Assembly (NCBI GenBank): GCA_963739045.1
Contig: CAVTYY010000011.1
Location: forward strand, 62,001 to 126,000
Source: Halobacillus_B sp963739045
GTDB taxonomy: Bacteria; Bacillota; Bacilli; Bacillales; Halobacillaceae
Direction of reading: 5' to 3'
DNA: 64,000 nucleotides
The position numbers were made by a program, and so were the translations under genes. The notes under the pieces are model-generated. The model did no database searches. It was not told the DNA's origin and saw only the letters and a program-made list of their open reading frames with translations. Within the stretch, counting starts at the first letter, position 1. Every line of letters starts with the position of its first letter. Positions 61,100 to 64,000 of this stretch are shown here, in pieces.

Positions 61100-62196
61100 T
61101 CGAAGTCCTCCATAAGCAGGGAAGCAAGTTTATTAGAAGTACACTTGACAATATCATCCGGGACGTTCTGGCCGTTTGTTAAATAAGTAATTCCCATTTC
61201 ATACTGCCTCGCTATGTTGATCGCAGGTCCGAAAACAGAAGCTTCATCCGTTTTGGTAAATATTAATTGGTGAACAGGTATTTCTTTGAAATTTCGAATA
61301 ATTTCCTTCATGTCTTTTTCTTTTGAAGTTAAAGAGAGCACCAGATGCGTAGAAGTGTTTTCATTAAAATCCATCGATTCTTTTAATTCCTGTACGTAAA
61401 AGATTTCTTTGAAATTTCTGCCTGCTGTATCAACCAGAATGAGGTCATACTCTGCAAAATTCTCTCTAGCTGCTATGTACTCTTCAAGGTTATAAGCAAC
61501 CTCAAAAGGAATATCTAGAATTTTGGCGTACGTTCTTAATTGGTCAATGGCAGCGATTCGATACGTATCGATTGTAATAAGCGCTACTTTTAAATCTCTA
61601 TTCAGCATGGCGTCTGCTGCTATTTTAGCAATCGTGGTAGTTTTTCCTACTCCTGTTGGACCGACTAAATGGACAAATTGTTTTGAATAAAGTTCAGGGA
61701 ATTTAACAGTCTTTCCTAATTTTTCACTGAGCATATTTTCGATTTCTGGTTTGGAAGACGTCATGGAATCCAAGCTTAATTGAATTCCTTCTACCATTGT
61801 TGTAAAATCGTGCGCCAATTCTTTATCTAACTCCTGATTTAATAAATGTTCGTACAGATTTTGGCAGGGTTCATGAAATAATGGCTGCTGCCTCTGTTCC
61901 TGCATGAGTGTTTTCAAATGCTTTAATTCTTTTAGAACTTCTTCTGAATCGGAAGCAGGGGGGGAAAGTTCAGGGAGCCGGTTTCTCCTGGTAAAATGCT
62001 GATCCCTTTCTTTGCCACGGCGGACGGCCGGGTCCAAAGCAGCAATGACCTCGATGTTAATTTTTTTAAACATCCCGAGAAAACCGCCAGTCTTCACATT
62101 TTTTGAATTCAAAATTACGGCATCTGCTCCCAGTTCCTGTTTTACCTTTTTCATAGCTTCCGGCATCGTTGGTGCATTAAACTTCTTTATCTTCAT
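61096..62196 (-). CDS. flhF: Flagellar biosynthesis GTPase FlhF
   Basis: 366-aa SRP-type GTPase that helps localise flagella. The N-terminal B domain (MKIKKFNAPTMPEAMKKVKQ, to about 80) is followed by a linker and the NG domain with G1 GPTGVGKT at 179-186, DTYRIAAIDQLRTYA, DTAGRN (G3) and FTKTDEA (G4). It overlaps flhA and flhG by 4 bp each, so the three are translationally coupled. Confidence 0.97.
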   Translation of the reverse strand: MKIKKFNAPTMPEAMKKVKQELGADAVILNSKNVKTGGFLGMFKKINIEVIAALDPAVRRGKERDQHFTRRNRLPELSPPASDSEEVLKELKHLKTLMQEQRQQPLFHEPCQNLYEHLLNQELDKELAHDFTTMVEGIQLSLDSMTSSKPEIENMLSEKLGKTVKFPELYSKQFVHLVGPTGVGKTTTIAKIAADAMLNRDLKVALITIDTYRIAAIDQLRTYAKILDIPFEVAYNLEEYIAARENFAEYDLILVDTAGRNFKEIFYVQELKESMDFNENTSTHLVLSLTSKEKDMKEIIRNFKEIPVHQLIFTKTDEASVFGPAINIARQYEMGITYLTNGQNVPDDIVKCTSNKLASLLMEDFE

Positions 62197-64000
62197 GCCA
62201 CATTCACCACCCCTACACTTTGTACCTCAACACTTGGTTCAAGCTCATTGTAAGATAAAACGACTACTAGCGGTAAAAAACGGTCTAATAGTTGTTTTAA
62301 ATACATTCGGACTGCTGGCGAGCAGAGGAGGATGGCTGTTTCTTCCTGAAGTGACATTTGCTCTGCCTGCTCTGCAACTGCATTTATGATCGTTTGCTGA
62401 GAATCCGGATCTAAAGCTAAATAGCTTCCATGTTCTGTCTGCTGAATATGATCTGCTAATATCTTTTCTATCCGGCCGGATACTGTGATCACTTTTATAC
62501 TGTCGTCAGCTGAGCGATATTGACTGGTAATTTGAGCTGCAAGCGCCTGCCTGCTGTATTCAGCTAGTAGGTCGGTATCGTTGGTCATCCGACCAAAGTC
62601 AGCCAGCGTTTCAAAAATCACGGGCAGATTTTTTACTGATATATTTTCCCGCAGGAGCTTGGCAAGAACTTTTTGAATATCACCAATCGATAAAGGATCA
62701 GGAGTAACTTCATCTGCCAGAATCGGATAGGATTCCTTCAGATGATCAATTAGCTGCTGTGTTTCCTGACGTCCTAATAATTGATGAGCGTGCTGTTTAA
62801 TGACTTCAGTAATATGAGTAGAAACTACGGATGGTGGATCCACCACTGTATACCCCGTCAATTCTGCTTCATCCTTCAGATCCTCAGTAATCCATTTAGC
62901 AGGCAGCCCGAAAGCAGGCTCAGTGGTTTCAATGCCTTCAATTTCATCTTCAGCTCCTCCAGGACTCATGGCTAAATAGTGATCGAGCAGCAGCTCCCCA
63001 TAGGCGACCTGATTCCCTTTTACTTTTAACCGGTATTCGTTAGCTCCCAGCTGAATGTTATCTCGAATTCGGACTACCGGAATGACAATCCCCAGTTCGA
63101 TAGCAAGCTGACGACGAATCATCACGATACGATCCAGCAAGTCTCCTCCTTGGTTCGTATCCGCAATTGGAATGAGGGCATAGCCAAATTCAAATTCAAT
63201 GGGATCCATGCTGATTAAGCTCACCACATTCTCAGGAGACCTCATCTGATCACTTTCTTCTTGATCGGTTTCTTCAGGTTCTTCCACTTCCGGGATTCTT
63301 TCCTCCCGCGATAACCAGTATCCTCCAAAGAAAAGAATGGCAGCAATTAACGTTGTTAGAAAGAAAGGAATTGGCGTCAGACCCAGTAGGAAGATCGTAG
63401 CTCCCGCAATATACAAAAGCTTAGGATAACGAAGCAGCTGACTGGTAATATCCGTACTTAAATTCCCCTCTGATGCGACTCTCGTAACTACAATCCCTGT
63501 CGCAGTTGAAATGAGTAACGCCGGGATTTGACTGACGAGTCCGTCCCCCACTGTTAATCTCATATATGTATCGACAGCTTCATTAAATGACATCCCCATT
63601 TGAACCATTCCAATAATGAGTCCAAATATAATATTAATGAGCACAATGATGATTCCTGCAATCGCATCACCTTTAACAAATTTACTGGCACCGTCCATTG
63701 CGCCATAAAAATCCGCTTCGTTCTCCACTTTTTCGCGACGTTCTTTGGCTTGTATTTCGTTAATCATCCCTGCGTTTAAATCAGCATCAATGCTCATTTG
63801 CTTCCCTGGCATAGCATCGAGGGTGAATCTGGCTGCAACTTCAGATACTCTTTCTGCACCTTTGGTAATAACCAGAAACTGAATAATGATTAAAATGATA
63901 AAGACAACAAATCCAACTAGTGGATTACCGCCGGTTACAAAAGAACCGAACGTCGCAACCACACCACCCGCCTGCGCATCAGATAAAATGGAACGAGTTG
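62193..64000 (-). CDS. flhA: Flagellar export apparatus protein FlhA (5' end outside window)
   Basis: Core export-gate component of the flagellar type III system. The open frame continues through the right edge: the codons at 63963-63998 read TRSILSDAQAGG, leading into VVATFGSFVTGGNPLVGF, a known FlhA stretch, so the GTG at 63962 is not a start. About 600 residues are visible of about 680. Seen are the FHIPEP-type region (GKQMSIDADLNAG), several transmembrane helices to about residue 210 of the visible part, and the cytoplasmic domain with its nonamer-ring folds. It overlaps flhF by 4 bp. Confidence 0.97.
   Translation of the reverse strand, partial: TRSILSDAQAGGVVATFGSFVTGGNPLVGFVVFIILIIIQFLVITKGAERVSEVAARFTLDAMPGKQMSIDADLNAGMINEIQAKERREKVENEADFYGAMDGASKFVKGDAIAGIIIVLINIIFGLIIGMVQMGMSFNEAVDTYMRLTVGDGLVSQIPALLISTATGIVVTRVASEGNLSTDITSQLLRYPKLLYIAGATIFLLGLTPIPFFLTTLIAAILFFGGYWLSREERIPEVEEPEETDQEESDQMRSPENVVSLISMDPIEFEFGYALIPIADTNQGGDLLDRIVMIRRQLAIELGIVIPVVRIRDNIQLGANEYRLKVKGNQVAYGELLLDHYLAMSPGGAEDEIEGIETTEPAFGLPAKWITEDLKDEAELTGYTVVDPPSVVSTHITEVIKQHAHQLLGRQETQQLIDHLKESYPILADEVTPDPLSIGDIQKVLAKLLRENISVKNLPVIFETLADFGRMTNDTDLLAEYSRQALAAQITSQYRSADDSIKVITVSGRIEKILADHIQQTEHGSYLALDPDSQQTIINAVAEQAEQMSLQEETAILLCSPAVRMYLKQLLDRFLPLVVVLSYNELEPSVEVQSVGVVNVA

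Noticed and set aside
1..64000. Mobile elements, prophage, CRISPR, tRNA or rRNA genes
   Set aside because: No transposase, integrase, spaced direct repeats or tRNA-like cloverleaf was seen; the window is continuous core genome on one strand.

Overview
The window is a 64 kb stretch of a low-GC, endospore-forming, flagellated Bacillaceae chromosome. Every supported gene lies on the minus strand, so transcription runs from right to left. The evidence for the organism type is spore genes (spoVS, spoIIIE, spoVFA/spoVFB), a Gram-positive chemotaxis set (cheC, cheD, sigD), PolC-type DNA polymerase and strong AGGAGG ribosome binding sites. Gene order follows the Bacillus subtilis flhA-to-kbl backbone almost exactly. 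Acid- and Ser-rich linkers (for example in RodZ) would suit a moderately halophilic relative such as Halobacillus, but that is only an impression.

Layout in the direction of transcription. (1) 64000-52427: flagellar and chemotaxis block flhA (cut by the window edge), flhF, flhG, cheB, cheA, cheW, cheC, cheD, a small membrane protein of unknown function, sigD, a FapA-family protein and a swrB-like gene. (2) 52294-43070: rpsB, tsf, pyrH, frr, uppS, cdsA, dxr, rseP/rasP, proS, for translation, isoprenoid and phospholipid synthesis and intramembrane proteolysis. (3) 42983-38691: polC. (4) 38382-31503: rimP-nusA-rnpM(ylxR)-ylxQ-infB-ylxP-rbfA-truB-ribF. (5) 31376-27538: rpsO, pnp, a ylxY-type deacetylase-like protein, ymxH. 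(6) 27252-22480: spoVFA-spoVFB-asd-dapG-dapA, supplying dipicolinate to the spore from aspartate. (7) 22379-18108: tepA, ylzJ, spoIIIE and the GntR regulator ymfC. (8) 17988-13195: a nupNOPQ-like nucleoside ABC importer. (9) 13056-9426: ymfF, ymfH, ymfI (linked to EF-P modification) and ymfJ. (10) 9254-1: ymfK, rodZ, pgsA, cinA, recA, rny, ymdB, spoVS, tdh and the first codons of kbl.

Many genes are coupled by 4-bp ATGA overlaps, and most transcription units end in a clear intrinsic terminator. The recA region has a readable sigma-A promoter and a LexA/SOS box. spoVFA has a sigma-K-like promoter, and rny has a near-consensus sigma-A promoter.

The window is mostly conserved core genome; I found no mobile element, CRISPR array, tRNA or rRNA. 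The points most worth checking are these: a RibF whose riboflavin-kinase half has lost its key motifs; clean absence of rnjB (RNase J2) and mlpA from positions they hold in B. subtilis; a structured 308-bp spacer ahead of rimP-nusA; an apparently masked orphan Shine-Dalgarno sequence and a possible GntR site ahead of the nucleoside importer; and a small unknown membrane protein in the chemotaxis operon.
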